A DNA stretch of 64,000 nt from an uncultured Hyphomicrobiales bacterium (GTDB lineage: Bacteria > Pseudomonadota > Alphaproteobacteria > Rhizobiales > Beijerinckiaceae). The stretch lies in assembly GCA_903902915.1 (NCBI GenBank), contig CAIUWR010000095.1:1-64000 (forward strand), read 5' to 3'. The notes under the pieces were generated by a model. It was not told the DNA's origin. It ran no database searches and worked only from the letters and a program-made list of their open reading frames with translations. Below, piece after piece: positions 28,506-38,776 of this stretch. The first letter of the stretch is position 1. Every line of letters starts with the position of its first letter. The position numbers and the translations under genes are program-made.

Positions 28506-31500
28506 CTACTCCGCCGCGATAAGCGTCTCGGCTTCGCCGAGGTCCACGCTCACCAGCTGCGACACGCCGCGCTCCGCCTGGGTGACGCCGAAGAGGCGGT
28601 CCATGCGCGCCATGGTGATGGGATTGTGGGTGATGGTGACGAAGCGCGTGTCGGTGCGCTTGCGCATCTCTTCCAACAGATCGCAGAAGCGCTCCACATT
28701 GGCGTCGTCGAGCGGCGCGTCCACTTCGTCGAGCACGCAGATCGGCGAGGGATTGGTGAGGAACACCGCGAAGATCAGCGACATGGCGGTCAGCGCCTGT
28801 TCGCCGCCGGACAAGAGCGTCATGGTCTGCGGCTTCTTGCCGGGCGGGCGGGCCAGGATTTCGAGGCCCGCTTCCAGCGGATCGTCCGATTCGACCAGTT
28901 GCAGCTCCGCCGCGCCGCCGCCGAACAGCGTCGTGAACAGCTCCTTGAAATGGCCATTGACCACATCGAAGGCGGCGAGCAGGCGTTCGCGGCCTTCCTT
29001 GTTCAGGCTTTGAATGGCGAGGCGCAATTTGCGGATCGCCTGGGTCAGGTCGTCGCGCTCGGTGGTGAGCTGGGTCTGCTTCTGCTCGACCTCGGAGAGT
29101 TCGTCGTCGGCGCGCAGATTCACCGCGCCGAGGCGTTCGCGGTCCTGCTTCAGGCTTTCGAGCTTGCGCTCCACCACGTCGAGCGCGGGGAGTTCGTCAG
29201 TGAGCGACACGCCCGCCAGTTCGCGCAGGCCTTGGGGCTCGCATTCCAGATCCGCGGCGATGGCGCGCACCATGGTCTCATGACGGGCGCGCAGGCCCTC
29301 GAGCCGCGCTTCGGTGCGGGCGCGCTCTTCGCGGGCGGCGCCCATGCCATCAAGGCAGGCGCGGGCCAGCTTGTCGGCTTCGGTCAGGCCCGTTTCGGCG
29401 GAGGCGCGACGGTCCGAGGCCTCCTTGCGGGCCTGATCGGCGGCTTCGATCTCGTTCATCAGCGCGCGGCGCTTTTGCAGGAACAGGTCGGGCGCCTCGG
29501 CCAGCGTCTCCTGCTCGTCGCGCGCTTCTTCGATGCGCGTCTGGAATTCGTCGATCTGGCGGGTGGCTCTGCCGCGCCGGTCGTCCCAGGACTGCCGCTC
29601 GGTGGCGATGGCCTGACGGCGCTGCTCGCGGATCTGGCTTTCGCGCACCATGCCCTGTACGGCGGCGCGAGCCTCTGCGGCTTCGGCGCGGGCCTGTGCG
29701 GCGTTGGCGCGGGCGCGGTCGAGTCGGCCGGTGAGCTGGGTGGTCGGGGCGAGTTCGGTCAGCGCCAGTTCGGCGCGCTCTTTCTTTCCCGCCGCCTCGT
29801 TGCGGCTTTGGGAGAGCCGCGCGGCGGCTTCCGACAGGGCGGAGAGGCGCGAGGCGACTTGCGCGCGGCGGCGCTCGAGGCCCACAGACCGCTCGCGCGC
29901 CTCCTCGACCGCGCGCAGACTCGCACGGGCGGCCTGACGGGCTTCGCCCTCGGCTGAGGCGGCTGCGCGCAGGACAGTCTGCCGACGCTCGGCCTCGACC
30001 TTCAGCACATCCGCGTCCGCGCGGGCGCGGGTGGCCTCGATGGTCAGTTCGCCAAGGCGGTTCTTTTCCACCAGCCGTTTGGCGGCGGGCGTCGGGGCCT
30101 CGGCGGCGGCGGTGAAGCCGTCCCAGCGCCACAGGTCGCCGTCTTTGGACACAAGCCTTTGGCCGGGCTTCAATAACCGCTGCAACTGGGCGCCATCGCC
30201 GCGCAGCACGATGCCGATCTGGGCGATGCGGCGCGCCAGCGCAGGGGGCGCAAGCACCAGATTGGCCAGCGACTGAACCCCCGGCGGCAGGGGCGCATCG
30301 CCTGAAGCGTCGCCGATCAAGGCCCAATGGGCCGGGGCGGAATCGTTCACCGAGGCGTCGAGATCGTCGCCAAGCGCCGCGCCCAGGGCCGCCTCATAGC
30401 CCTTCTCGACGGACATTTCCTCGACCACGGGGGGCCACAGTTCGCTCGCCGCGCTGGCGAGCAGGTTGCTGAGGGTGCGCACTTCCGTTTCGAGGCGCTG
30501 CGCCTTGCGCTCGGCCTCCGCCAAGGGGCCACGGCCATCCGTCTCGGCGGCGCGCGCGTCCGCATGGGCCTCTTCCGCCGCCAGCACTGTCTCTTCGGCG
30601 GTCTGGGCGGCGTCTTGCGCCATGGCCAGAGCCTCGGCCGCCTCCATCAATTCGTCGTCGCCGCCTGCGCTTTCCTTCAGGGCGGCCAGCTCGTTTTCGA
30701 CCGACGCCAGCTCCTGCTCGAAGCGGGCGAGCTGGCGGGCCTCTTCGCCCAGCGCCTGTTCGAGGGCGCCGCGACGGGCGTTGATGTCGGACAGGGCGGT
30801 CTGGGACTCCGCCAACTTGCGCTCGGCGTCGGCCAGCGCGCCTTCCGCGTCGGCCAGCTTCGCCTTGGCGTCGAAATCCATGTCGGCGGAGGATTCCGCC
30901 TGTTCGGCCAGATCTTCGGCCTCGCTGTCGAGCTTCGCCAGCACGCTGGCGGCGTCTTCGATGAGCGAGGTTTCGCGGGCGAGATCGCGGGTCAACTGGG
31001 CGATGCGGCGTTCGAGTTCCGCAGCCCGCTCGCCAGCGCGCTTCTCTTCGCCGTCGAGCTGCTCGCGCGCCATGATCAGGCGTTGCAACACCGCGCCCGC
31101 CTTGGCCTCCTCGTCGCGCAGGCCCGGCAATCCGTGAGCGGCGATGGCTTGCAGGCGCGCGGCCTCCGCCTGCTGGCGCGTGCGCTCGGCGACTTCCAGC
31201 GTATCGGCTTCCAGCTTGCGCTCGGCCTGGGCGAGGTCGGCGGTCAGCTCCTTGTGGCCGATGTAATAGACCAGCGCCTCCTGGCGGCGGATGTCGGCCG
31301 CCAGGCTCTTGTAGCGGCTGGCCTGCCGGGCCTGCCGCTTCAGGCTCTCGCTCTGGCTGTCGATCTGCTTGAGCACGTCTTCGAGGCGGTTCAGGTTTTC
31401 TTCGGCGGCCTTCAGGCGGAGTTCGGCCTCGTGACGGCGCGAATGCAGGCCCGCGATGCCAGCCGCCTCTTCCAGAATGCGGCGACGCTGCTGGGGCTTG

Positions 31501-31964
31501 GCCGAAATGATTTCGCCGATCTGCCCCTGCCGCACCATGGCGGGGGAGCGTGAGCCTGTGGAGGCGTCGGCGAACAGAAGCTGCACGTCGCGGGCGCGCA
31601 CTTCCTTGCCGTTGACGCGGTAGGTGGAGCCCGCCTCGCGCTCGATGCGGCGGGTGACTTCCAGCGTTTCGGCGTCGTTGAAGGCGGCGGGAGCGGTGCG
31701 GGCGGAATTGTCGAGCACAAGGCCGACTTCCGCCGTATTGCGCGCCGGGCGACCGCCCGAACCTGAAAAGATCACGTCGTCCATGCCGGACGCGCGCATG
31801 TTTTTATAGGAGTTTTCGCCCATGACCCAGCGCAGGGCTTCCACGAGATTCGACTTTCCGCAGCCATTAGGGCCGACGATTCCCGTCAGCCCGGCTTCGA
31901 AGATGAAGTCGGTCGGCTCGCAAAAGCTCTTGAAACCGACGATGCGCAGCCGGTCAAATTTCAT
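28506..31964 (-). CDS. smc: Chromosome segregation protein SMC
   Basis: A 1152-residue condensin ATPase that compacts and segregates the chromosome with ScpA and ScpB. Walker A is GPNGCGKSN near residue 33. Long coiled coils flank a hinge at about 510-640. The signature LSGGEQALTAMSL and Walker B ICVLDEVDAPLDDAN lie near the C-terminus. The family N-terminus MKFDRLRIVGFKSF fixes the start at 31964, inside a longer GTG frame from 31985. It follows the DsbA-like gene on the same strand. Confidence 0.97.
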   Translation of the reverse strand: MKFDRLRIVGFKSFCEPTDFIFEAGLTGIVGPNGCGKSNLVEALRWVMGENSYKNMRASGMDDVIFSGSGGRPARNTAEVGLVLDNSARTAPAAFNDAETLEVTRRIEREAGSTYRVNGKEVRARDVQLLFADASTGSRSPAMVRQGQIGEIISAKPQQRRRILEEAAGIAGLHSRRHEAELRLKAAEENLNRLEDVLKQIDSQSESLKRQARQASRYKSLAADIRRQEALVYYIGHKELTADLAQAERKLEADTLEVAERTRQQAEAARLQAIAAHGLPGLRDEEAKAGAVLQRLIMAREQLDGEEKRAGERAAELERRIAQLTRDLARETSLIEDAASVLAKLDSEAEDLAEQAESSADMDFDAKAKLADAEGALADAERKLAESQTALSDINARRGALEQALGEEARQLARFEQELASVENELAALKESAGGDDELMEAAEALAMAQDAAQTAEETVLAAEEAHADARAAETDGRGPLAEAERKAQRLETEVRTLSNLLASAASELWPPVVEEMSVEKGYEAALGAALGDDLDASVNDSAPAHWALIGDASGDAPLPPGVQSLANLVLAPPALARRIAQIGIVLRGDGAQLQRLLKPGQRLVSKDGDLWRWDGFTAAAEAPTPAAKRLVEKNRLGELTIEATRARADADVLKVEAERRQTVLRAAASAEGEARQAARASLRAVEEARERSVGLERRRAQVASRLSALSEAAARLSQSRNEAAGKKERAELALTELAPTTQLTGRLDRARANAAQARAEAAEARAAVQGMVRESQIREQRRQAIATERQSWDDRRGRATRQIDEFQTRIEEARDEQETLAEAPDLFLQKRRALMNEIEAADQARKEASDRRASAETGLTEADKLARACLDGMGAAREERARTEARLEGLRARHETMVRAIAADLECEPQGLRELAGVSLTDELPALDVVERKLESLKQDRERLGAVNLRADDELSEVEQKQTQLTTERDDLTQAIRKLRLAIQSLNKEGRERLLAAFDVVNGHFKELFTTLFGGGAAELQLVESDDPLEAGLEILARPPGKKPQTMTLLSGGEQALTAMSLIFAVFLTNPSPICVLDEVDAPLDDANVERFCDLLEEMRKRTDTRFVTITHNPITMARMDRLFGVTQAERGVSQLVSVDLGEAETLIAAE

Positions 31965-32117
31965 CAGCTCTGGTCCTGTACTCACACAACAGCTTACCGC
32001 CCCCCTTCAGGGAGGCCGCGCTCTTGCCGTCCAAGGCGTCACAAGACGGGCCGCCGTGCAAGCGCATGGGTGATTTTTCCTGTGTGAAACCCTTGTTTCA
32101 CACGGATTGGGCGGGGA

Positions 32118-32771
32118 TCAGCTCTTCAGCAGCGGCTCCAGCTGCTTGTCCATTTCCTCGGGCGAAAGGGCGCCGCTGACCTTCCTGCCATTGATGAAGA
32201 AGGTGGGGGTGGAGTCCACGCCGAACTGCTTGGAGGCCTTCTCGAAGACCTCGTTGATCTTCGTGTAGAGCGCCTTGTCTTGCAGGCAGGCGTCGAATTT
32301 CTCCTGGCTCATGCCGGTCTGCTTGACCAGCGCGGTGAGGCCCTGGAGGGGCTTGTCGGAAAAGGCCCAGTTCTTTTGCTGGGAGAACAGGAGGCCAATC
32401 ATGGCCTCGCGTTTCTCGCCTGCGCAGCGCGCCACCATGAAGCCCGCCACCGCCACGGGATCGAAGGGGAATTCGCGCAGCGAGAAGCGCACCTTGCCCG
32501 TGTCGATATATTTCGATTTCAGCGTCGGATAGGTCGCCTCGTGGAAATGCGCGCAATGGGTGCAGGTCATCGAGGCGTATTCGATGATGGTGATGGGCGC
32601 GTCCGCCGCGCCTTCCCAGACGTCGGGAAGCGCGCCTTCGGCCATCAGGTCGGCGACCGATACGGCGCCTGCGGCTTGCGCCAGCGCGGCGCCCGGCAAG
32701 AGCATGGCGCCTGCGGCGAGGCCGGCCGCTTCCAGGAACGCCCGGCGGGTCTTCAACGACTGCGAGATCAT
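32118..32771 (-). CDS. DsbA-family thiol-disulfide protein (Tat-type signal)
   Basis: A 217-residue exported thioredoxin-fold protein of the DsbA/DsbG-like group. It has a TRRAFLEAAG twin-arginine-like signal and a hydrophobic stretch to about residue 35. The redox motif is CTHC (Cys70, Cys73) in YASMTCTHCAHFHE. The conserved GVDSTPTFFINGRKVSG carries the cis-Pro. Likely oxidises or reduces envelope proteins. It lies between DUF721 and smc. Confidence 0.92.
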   Translation of the reverse strand: MISQSLKTRRAFLEAAGLAAGAMLLPGAALAQAAGAVSVADLMAEGALPDVWEGAADAPITIIEYASMTCTHCAHFHEATYPTLKSKYIDTGKVRFSLREFPFDPVAVAGFMVARCAGEKREAMIGLLFSQQKNWAFSDKPLQGLTALVKQTGMSQEKFDACLQDKALYTKINEVFEKASKQFGVDSTPTFFINGRKVSGALSPEEMDKQLEPLLKS

Positions 32772-32871
32772 GGGTTTTCCTTCACGGCTGGCTCGGGGGC
32801 GCAGTTGAGAATCTTGCGAGGGAATGTGGCAAAGACAGGGTTCGGGGGCAAGGGCGGTTGGCGCGGCGCCT

Positions 32872-33393
32872 TCACTTTACCATTGGTTTCGTCAGCACGC
32901 GCGCTCCCAGCCGCGTCAGCGCCTCGCGCAGCCCATCGTCCAGGATGCCTTCCGACAGTTTGCCCGCAGCCGCAACGGCCTCCAAGGGGGGCGGCGGGGT
33001 GCGGCGCGGACCTTTGGCGCGGCGGTCGATGGGGCCTTGCCGCATGGAGATCTTGCCCACGCAGCGCCAGCCCAGGCGCCCGTTGATCCGCTCGCACAAA
33101 ATGGCGGCCAGATGCTGCACCTCGATGGCGAAGGCGCCCTCCACCCGCAAAATGAGCGTGGCGGGCTCCGCTGGCGCGTCGGGGGAGCGTTTGACGCCGC
33201 GCGAGGGCCATTGCAGCTTGAGCGGCTGCGTGACGGCGGCGAGCCGCTCGCCGGCGATCTCGTCCCAGCTCAGAATGATGTCGCTCTCCCCGAAGCCTTG
33301 CTTGGCGAGCAGCGGATCGAGCGTATCGCCGATGAGATCGGCGAGGGGCCGGGCGAAGCGGCGGTGGGCGGGGCGTTTGGGTGTCGGGGCCAT
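32872..33393 (-). CDS. DUF721 protein (DciA-like)
   Basis: A 173-residue protein with LADLIGDTLDPLLAKQGF near the start and a LSWDEIAGERLAAVTQPLKL segment, the DUF721/DciA family core that can bind the replicative helicase DnaB. The C-terminal part is basic. It starts the DUF721 / DsbA / smc group, divergent from mutY across a family A repeat. Whether it is the true helicase operator in this organism is inference. Confidence 0.8.
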   Translation of the reverse strand: MAPTPKRPAHRRFARPLADLIGDTLDPLLAKQGFGESDIILSWDEIAGERLAAVTQPLKLQWPSRGVKRSPDAPAEPATLILRVEGAFAIEVQHLAAILCERINGRLGWRCVGKISMRQGPIDRRAKGPRRTPPPPLEAVAAAGKLSEGILDDGLREALTRLGARVLTKPMVK

Positions 33394-33449
33394 CGCGAAC
33401 GTCGTCGCCTTCTGGAGAGGGCGTCATCGCCCGCTTGACCGACGCTCCC

Positions 33450-33606
33450 GATCAGCATGCGTGGACCCCCACCCCGCACCCCTCCCCACAAGGGGGAGGG
33501 GATCGGCTGGCGTGTCGCCTCACAAAATGAGGCGCCGTCATACCCTCCCCCCTGTCGGGAGGGTCGGCCGCGAAGCGGACGGGGTGGGGGTCGGGGAATG
33601 CTGATC
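33450..33606. repeat. Family A element with 9-bp terminal inverted repeats
   Basis: A 157-bp element bounded by GATCAGCAT (33450-33458) and ATGCTGATC (33598-33606). Inside are GACCCCCACCCCGCACCC at the left, CACAAAATGAGGCGCC near the middle, and GCGGACGGGGTGGGGGTCGG at the right, so the whole block is a large imperfect palindrome. It lies in the divergent gap between DUF721 and mutY. Structure suggests a MITE-like element, but no target-site duplication is obvious. Confidence 0.75.
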
Positions 33607-33681
33607 GCAAGCGCCCTTTGAATCCATCTTAGCACGGCCCGCCCGCTTTCCCATGCGCGCTGCAACCGCTACACCCAAGCC

Positions 33682-34734
33682 ATGGCCCCCGATCCGCAAA
33701 CCCTCCTGCAATGGTATGACCGCCACCGGCGCGTGCTGCCCTGGCGCGCGCCGCCGGGGCGGCTCAGCGACCCCTATGCGGTCTGGCTCAGCGAGATCAT
33801 GCTGCAACAGACCACCGTTCCGGCGGTGAAGAGCTATTTCGAGAAATTTCTGACCCTCTGGCCCAGCGTCGCGGATCTTGCCGCCGCGCCGGTGGAGGAC
33901 GTCATGAAGGCCTGGGCGGGGCTGGGCTATTATTCGCGCGCCCGCAATCTGCACGCCTGCGCCCAATTGGTGGCGCGGGACCATGGCGGGCGGTTTCCCG
34001 AGACGGAGGAAGGGTTGCTGACGCTGCCGGGGATTGGCCCCTATACGGCGGCGGCCATCGCTTCCATCGCCTTCGGACGCCGGGCCGTGGTGGTCGATGG
34101 CAATGTGGAGCGGGTCGTCTCGCGCCTTTTCGCCATCGCCGCGCCCATGCCCAAGGCCAAGCCCCTGATCAAACAGGCGGCTGCGCAGATCTGGCCGCAA
34201 AGCCGCTCGGGCGATTTCGCGCAGGCGCTGATGGATCTGGGCTCCTCGCTCTGCTCCCCCCGGCGTCCCGCCTGTTCGCTCTGCCCCTTCCATGGCGCAT
34301 GCATGGCCGCCGAAGCGGGGCAGGCGGAGCTTTATCCGGTGAAAGCGCCCAAGGCCGAGCGGCCCTCGCGGGCGGGCGCGGCCTTTTTTCTGGAGCGGGC
34401 GGACGGCGCGGTTCTGGTGCGCACCCGCCCGCCCAAGGGCCTGCTTGGCGGCATGACGGAGATCCCCGGCTCGCCCTGGAGCGGGGATTTTGATCAAACG
34501 GAAGCGCTGGCCCATGCGCCCGCGCCCGCCAATTGGCGGCGGCTGCCGGGCGTGGTGGAGCATGTCTTCACCCATTTCGCGCTACGACTGACCGTGTTCC
34601 ACGGCGCTGCGCCTGCGAAGGCCAAGGCGCCGGAAGGGTTCCGCTGGGCGCTGAAGGGCGATCTTGATGGAGAGGCCTTGCCGAGCGTCATGCGCAAGGT
34701 GGTGGCCCATGCACGCGCAAAAGGAGAAGCCTGA
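33682..34734 (+). CDS. mutY: A/G-specific adenine glycosylase
   Basis: A 350-residue base-excision enzyme that removes adenine mispaired with 8-oxoguanine. It has AVWLSEIMLQQTTVPAV, the helix-hairpin-helix LPGIGPYTAAAI, and the catalytic segment VVDGNVERVVSRLF. The [4Fe-4S] ligands follow C-x6-C-x2-C-x5-C in CSPRRPACSLCPFHGAC. A NUDIX-like C-terminal domain (about 230-345) recognises 8-oxoG. The stop codon overlaps the next start as TGATG. Confidence 0.97.
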   Translation: MAPDPQTLLQWYDRHRRVLPWRAPPGRLSDPYAVWLSEIMLQQTTVPAVKSYFEKFLTLWPSVADLAAAPVEDVMKAWAGLGYYSRARNLHACAQLVARDHGGRFPETEEGLLTLPGIGPYTAAAIASIAFGRRAVVVDGNVERVVSRLFAIAAPMPKAKPLIKQAAAQIWPQSRSGDFAQALMDLGSSLCSPRRPACSLCPFHGACMAAEAGQAELYPVKAPKAERPSRAGAAFFLERADGAVLVRTRPPKGLLGGMTEIPGSPWSGDFDQTEALAHAPAPANWRRLPGVVEHVFTHFALRLTVFHGAAPAKAKAPEGFRWALKGDLDGEALPSVMRKVVAHARAKGEA

Positions 34735-34988
34735 TGGCGAAAAAAGAAACATCCTTCACTTTGGAGATCATGGACGACGAGCTGCAGGCGACCTTCGCCG
34801 GGCGCATGCTCACGCTGCCTACCTTCAAAGGCAAGGATGAGCAGGGCGATCCTGTGCTCGTGGTCGAAATCGACGCCGCCGACACATGGGACGACGGCTC
34901 CGATCTCGCGATGGAAGACCTTCTGAAATTGCTGGAACGTATTGAGCTGGAATGTGACGCGCGCGATATCCAGATTGAATTCGAGTGA
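34734..34988 (+). CDS. Small acidic protein coupled to mutY
   Basis: An 84-residue acidic protein (MAKKETSFTLEIMDDELQAT ... DIQIEFE) with a strongly negative C-terminal half. I do not recognise a family. The ATG at 34734 overlaps the mutY stop codon and AAGGAGAAGCC lies in front, so translation is well supported. No membrane segment. Its role could relate to mutY, but only position supports that. Confidence 0.75.
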   Translation: MAKKETSFTLEIMDDELQATFAGRMLTLPTFKGKDEQGDPVLVVEIDAADTWDDGSDLAMEDLLKLLERIELECDARDIQIEFE

Positions 34989-35034
34989 CGGCGCTGGAAT
35001 GATGGCGCAAATCATCAGCAAGGGAGCAGGCCAC

Positions 35035-35922
35035 ATGGATGCGACGCCCAAGCGGCAGTTCGACCGCGCCGCCGAAGATCTCGGCAATATCGTCAATCTC
35101 GGCCATGTGAACTTCCGCGTGCCAGATCAGGGTCTAGCGACGACGTTCTATATCAGCGGCCTTGGCCTCACCCGCGATCCCTTCATGATGACGGGCACGA
35201 ACAACATGTGGGTGAATGCGGGCGACAGCCAGTTTCACCTGCCCACCGGCCCCGCCACGGTCGCCGAAGGCGTCGTCACCGGACTGATCGTCCCCGATCT
35301 TGACGCGCTCGCCGAGCGGCTGGAACATGTGCGCGCCGATCTGCCCGGAACCCGCTTTGATTTTCGGCGCGGGGCCGACGTCATCGCGGTCACCTGTCCC
35401 TGGGGCAACCGCTTTCTCTGCCATCCGGCCAACGCGGAACGGCTTGGGCCTTACCGTTCATGGATCGCCTATGTGCGCTTCGAGATTGCGCAGGGCGCCG
35501 CTGAACCCATTGTGCGCTTTTATCGCGAGGCCATGGGCGCCCTGGCTCAAGTGGTCGCCAGCGAGACGGGCGCGGAGGCGCGCGTCTCCTGCGGTCACCA
35601 TCAGACCTTGATCTTCGCCGAATGCGAGACGCCTGCGCCGCCCAACCTCGATCATCACGTGCAGATCTACCTCGCCGATTTTTCCGGCCCCTACAAACGC
35701 TTGCAGGATCTGGGCCTGCGCGTGGACGAGACGAGCCAGTGGCAATATCGGTTCTTGTCCATCGCGGACATGGCCAGCCGCGCCGAGATCTTCCGCCTCG
35801 ATCACGAGGTGCGCAGCATGACGCATCCCATGTTCGGGCGGCGTCTGGTCAACCGCAATCCGGCGCAGGCCATCTCCAATTATCGCGCCGGGCAGGATGA
35901 GCTGAACTGGCGGATGGGCTGA
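35035..35922 (+). CDS. VOC (glyoxalase/dioxygenase-fold) family protein
   Basis: A 295-residue protein with two vicinal-oxygen-chelate modules. The first starts at about residue 20 (VNLGHVNFRVPDQ ... FYISGLGL); the second begins at about 140 (IAYVRFEIAQGAAEPIVRFY). His and Glu residues are present in the expected strands (LGHVNFRV; HHVQIYLADF), but metal binding is not certain. Reaction unknown; family members include extradiol dioxygenases and glyoxalases. The ATG at 35035 has AGGGAG 8 bases upstream. Confidence 0.85.
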   Translation: MDATPKRQFDRAAEDLGNIVNLGHVNFRVPDQGLATTFYISGLGLTRDPFMMTGTNNMWVNAGDSQFHLPTGPATVAEGVVTGLIVPDLDALAERLEHVRADLPGTRFDFRRGADVIAVTCPWGNRFLCHPANAERLGPYRSWIAYVRFEIAQGAAEPIVRFYREAMGALAQVVASETGAEARVSCGHHQTLIFAECETPAPPNLDHHVQIYLADFSGPYKRLQDLGLRVDETSQWQYRFLSIADMASRAEIFRLDHEVRSMTHPMFGRRLVNRNPAQAISNYRAGQDELNWRMG

Positions 35923-35937
35923 AGCGAAAGCGGAACG

Positions 35938-36062
35938 CCGGGAGGGGCGACGTCTCGTCGCCCACTTCGGGATAGGCGACGTCTCGTCGCCCGCGTGGTC
36001 TCGCGCAATTTTTCGCGGAGGCTGTGGGATGTGGGCGACGAGGACGTCGCGCCTCCCGGGGT
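35938..36062. repeat. Family B palindromic repeats
   Basis: Two direct copies of the GGCGACGTCTCGTCGCCC palindrome (35938-35963 and 35971-35992) and one inverted variant near 36032-36060 (GGGCGACGAGGACGTCGCGC, then CTCCCGGG). They fill the space between convergent VOC and ccrM genes. Confidence 0.8.
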
Positions 36063-36069
36063 TTTAGCC

Positions 36070-37374
<1,305 letters not shown>

Positions 37375-37381
37375 CTATCGT

Positions 37382-38047
37382 TTACTTTTGAAACAGATTT
37401 GGGGTTTCCCTTTGCGCTTCAGACGCTTGCGCCGCGCGCACCGGCGCGAAGCTCATGCGGTGGAACGGGCAGGGCCCATGGGTCTTCAGCGCGGCCAGGT
37501 GCGCGGGCGCGCCATATCCCATGTGATCCTTGAAGCCATAAAGCGGATGGGCCTCGTGCAAGCGCTCCATCAGCCGGTCGCGCGTGACTTTCGCGACGAT
37601 GGAGGCCGCCGAAATGGACAGGCTGATGGCGTCGCCCTTCACGATGGTCTGCGCCGGGCAGACCAGATCGCCGGGGCTGGCGTTTCCGTCAATGAGCGCA
37701 TGGGCGGGCGTGATCGCCAGCGCGGCCAAGGCCCGGCGCATGGCGAGGAAGGTCGCGTTGCGGATGTTGAGCCGGTCGATCTCCTCGACGCTGGCCAGAC
37801 CCACGCCGATGGCGAGGGCGCGCGCGCAAATCAGCTCGAACAATTCGGCGCGCGCCGCGCCGGAGAGTTTCTTCGAGTCATCGACGCCGCGCGGCAGTTT
37901 TTTGGGATCGAGGATCACGGCGGCGGCGCTGACCGGTCCGGCCAATGGTCCGCGACCGGCCTCATCGACGCCGGCGACCGGCCAGATTCCAGCTGCGAGG
38001 AGAGATCTTTCGTGCCGGAAATGCGGGCTGGCCATGGTCTGTCCCAT
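37382..38047 (-). CDS. rnhB: Ribonuclease HII
   Basis: A 221-residue endonuclease that cuts RNA in RNA-DNA hybrids and removes misincorporated ribonucleotides. The catalytic Asp-Glu pair is in [16 protein letters not shown], and further metal ligands are in ALIDGNASP and [17 protein letters not shown]. It lies upstream of ccrM on the same strand. Two ATGs (38047 and 38035) are possible. Confidence 0.96.
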   Translation of the reverse strand: MGQTMASPHFRHERSLLAAGIWPVAGVDEAGRGPLAGPVSAAAVILDPKKLPRGVDDSKKLSGAARAELFELICARALAIGVGLASVEEIDRLNIRNATFLAMRRALAALAITPAHALIDGNASPGDLVCPAQTIVKGDAISLSISAASIVAKVTRDRLMERLHEAHPLYGFKDHMGYGAPAHLAALKTHGPCPFHRMSFAPVRAAQASEAQRETPNLFQK

Positions 38048-38212
38048 ACGCCCCTTGGGCGGGGGCTCAAGGCTTGAATCTGCGCATCTGCGCTCAATCT
38101 TGTCAAAGCCCGGGACGTTCGGCCCGATACATAGAAAAAATTAGTTTTTTGATATCTACTTGATCCAGAGGCCGGATTTTGAGTCGGCGCCTTGGCGACA
38201 GGAACAAGCACC

Positions 38213-38770
38213 ATGGAAGAAGGCATGACCGAAACGATCGTGAACAACGCTCCGGCCCCCGCCGAAATCAACGCGCATGCGCATGCGCATGTCCCCGGCT
38301 CCCCCGCGCCCGCCAGCGACGCGGGCGAGGATCGGAACCCGGTCTTCGAAATGCTGGTGTCTGGCGACAACGACATCATCGGCCTCGTCGCTTATTCGAT
38401 CTACAAGCAGAACAAGCGCGATTGGCTGATCGCTTTCAGCCATGTCAAAGGGCGCGAGCCCACCGAAGACGAGCGCGCATCCTACATCATTGGCGAAAGC
38501 ACCCCGCGTCGCCTCGCGACGTTCCGCCACCTTGCGGAGGCTACCCTTGAAGGGCGCGGGCCTGACGTGCCTTTCGAACCTGGCCAGAAGCCCGGATCGG
38601 ATGGCGTCGCACGCAGCTATCCTATCGCCCAGCGGCCGCAGCATCTTTCACCTCTGGCGAAGGGCGCCGGCGGCAAGGGGGCGCTTAACAGCTTCCTGGC
38701 TCTTGGGGTCGTGTCGTTGGTGGCGATCTATCTGGCCGGTCGCTTCGGATTGCCGGGCGTGGTGCGGTAA
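38213..38770 (+). CDS. Hypothetical protein with one C-terminal membrane helix
   Basis: A 185-residue protein not recognised as a named family. Residues 21-26 are an Ala-His triplet repeat (AHAHAH) encoded by three exact GCGCAT hexamers at 38273-38290. Its middle part has VFEMLVSGDNDIIGLVAYSIYKQNK, and the C-terminal helix (about 155-178) is ALNSFLALGVVSLVAIYLAG. The ATG at 38213 has AGGAAC upstream; a TTG at 38192 is possible. Tail-anchored topology is inferred. Confidence 0.7.
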   Translation: MEEGMTETIVNNAPAPAEINAHAHAHVPGSPAPASDAGEDRNPVFEMLVSGDNDIIGLVAYSIYKQNKRDWLIAFSHVKGREPTEDERASYIIGESTPRRLATFRHLAEATLEGRGPDVPFEPGQKPGSDGVARSYPIAQRPQHLSPLAKGAGGKGALNSFLALGVVSLVAIYLAGRFGLPGVVR

Positions 38771-38776
38771 CAGGTT

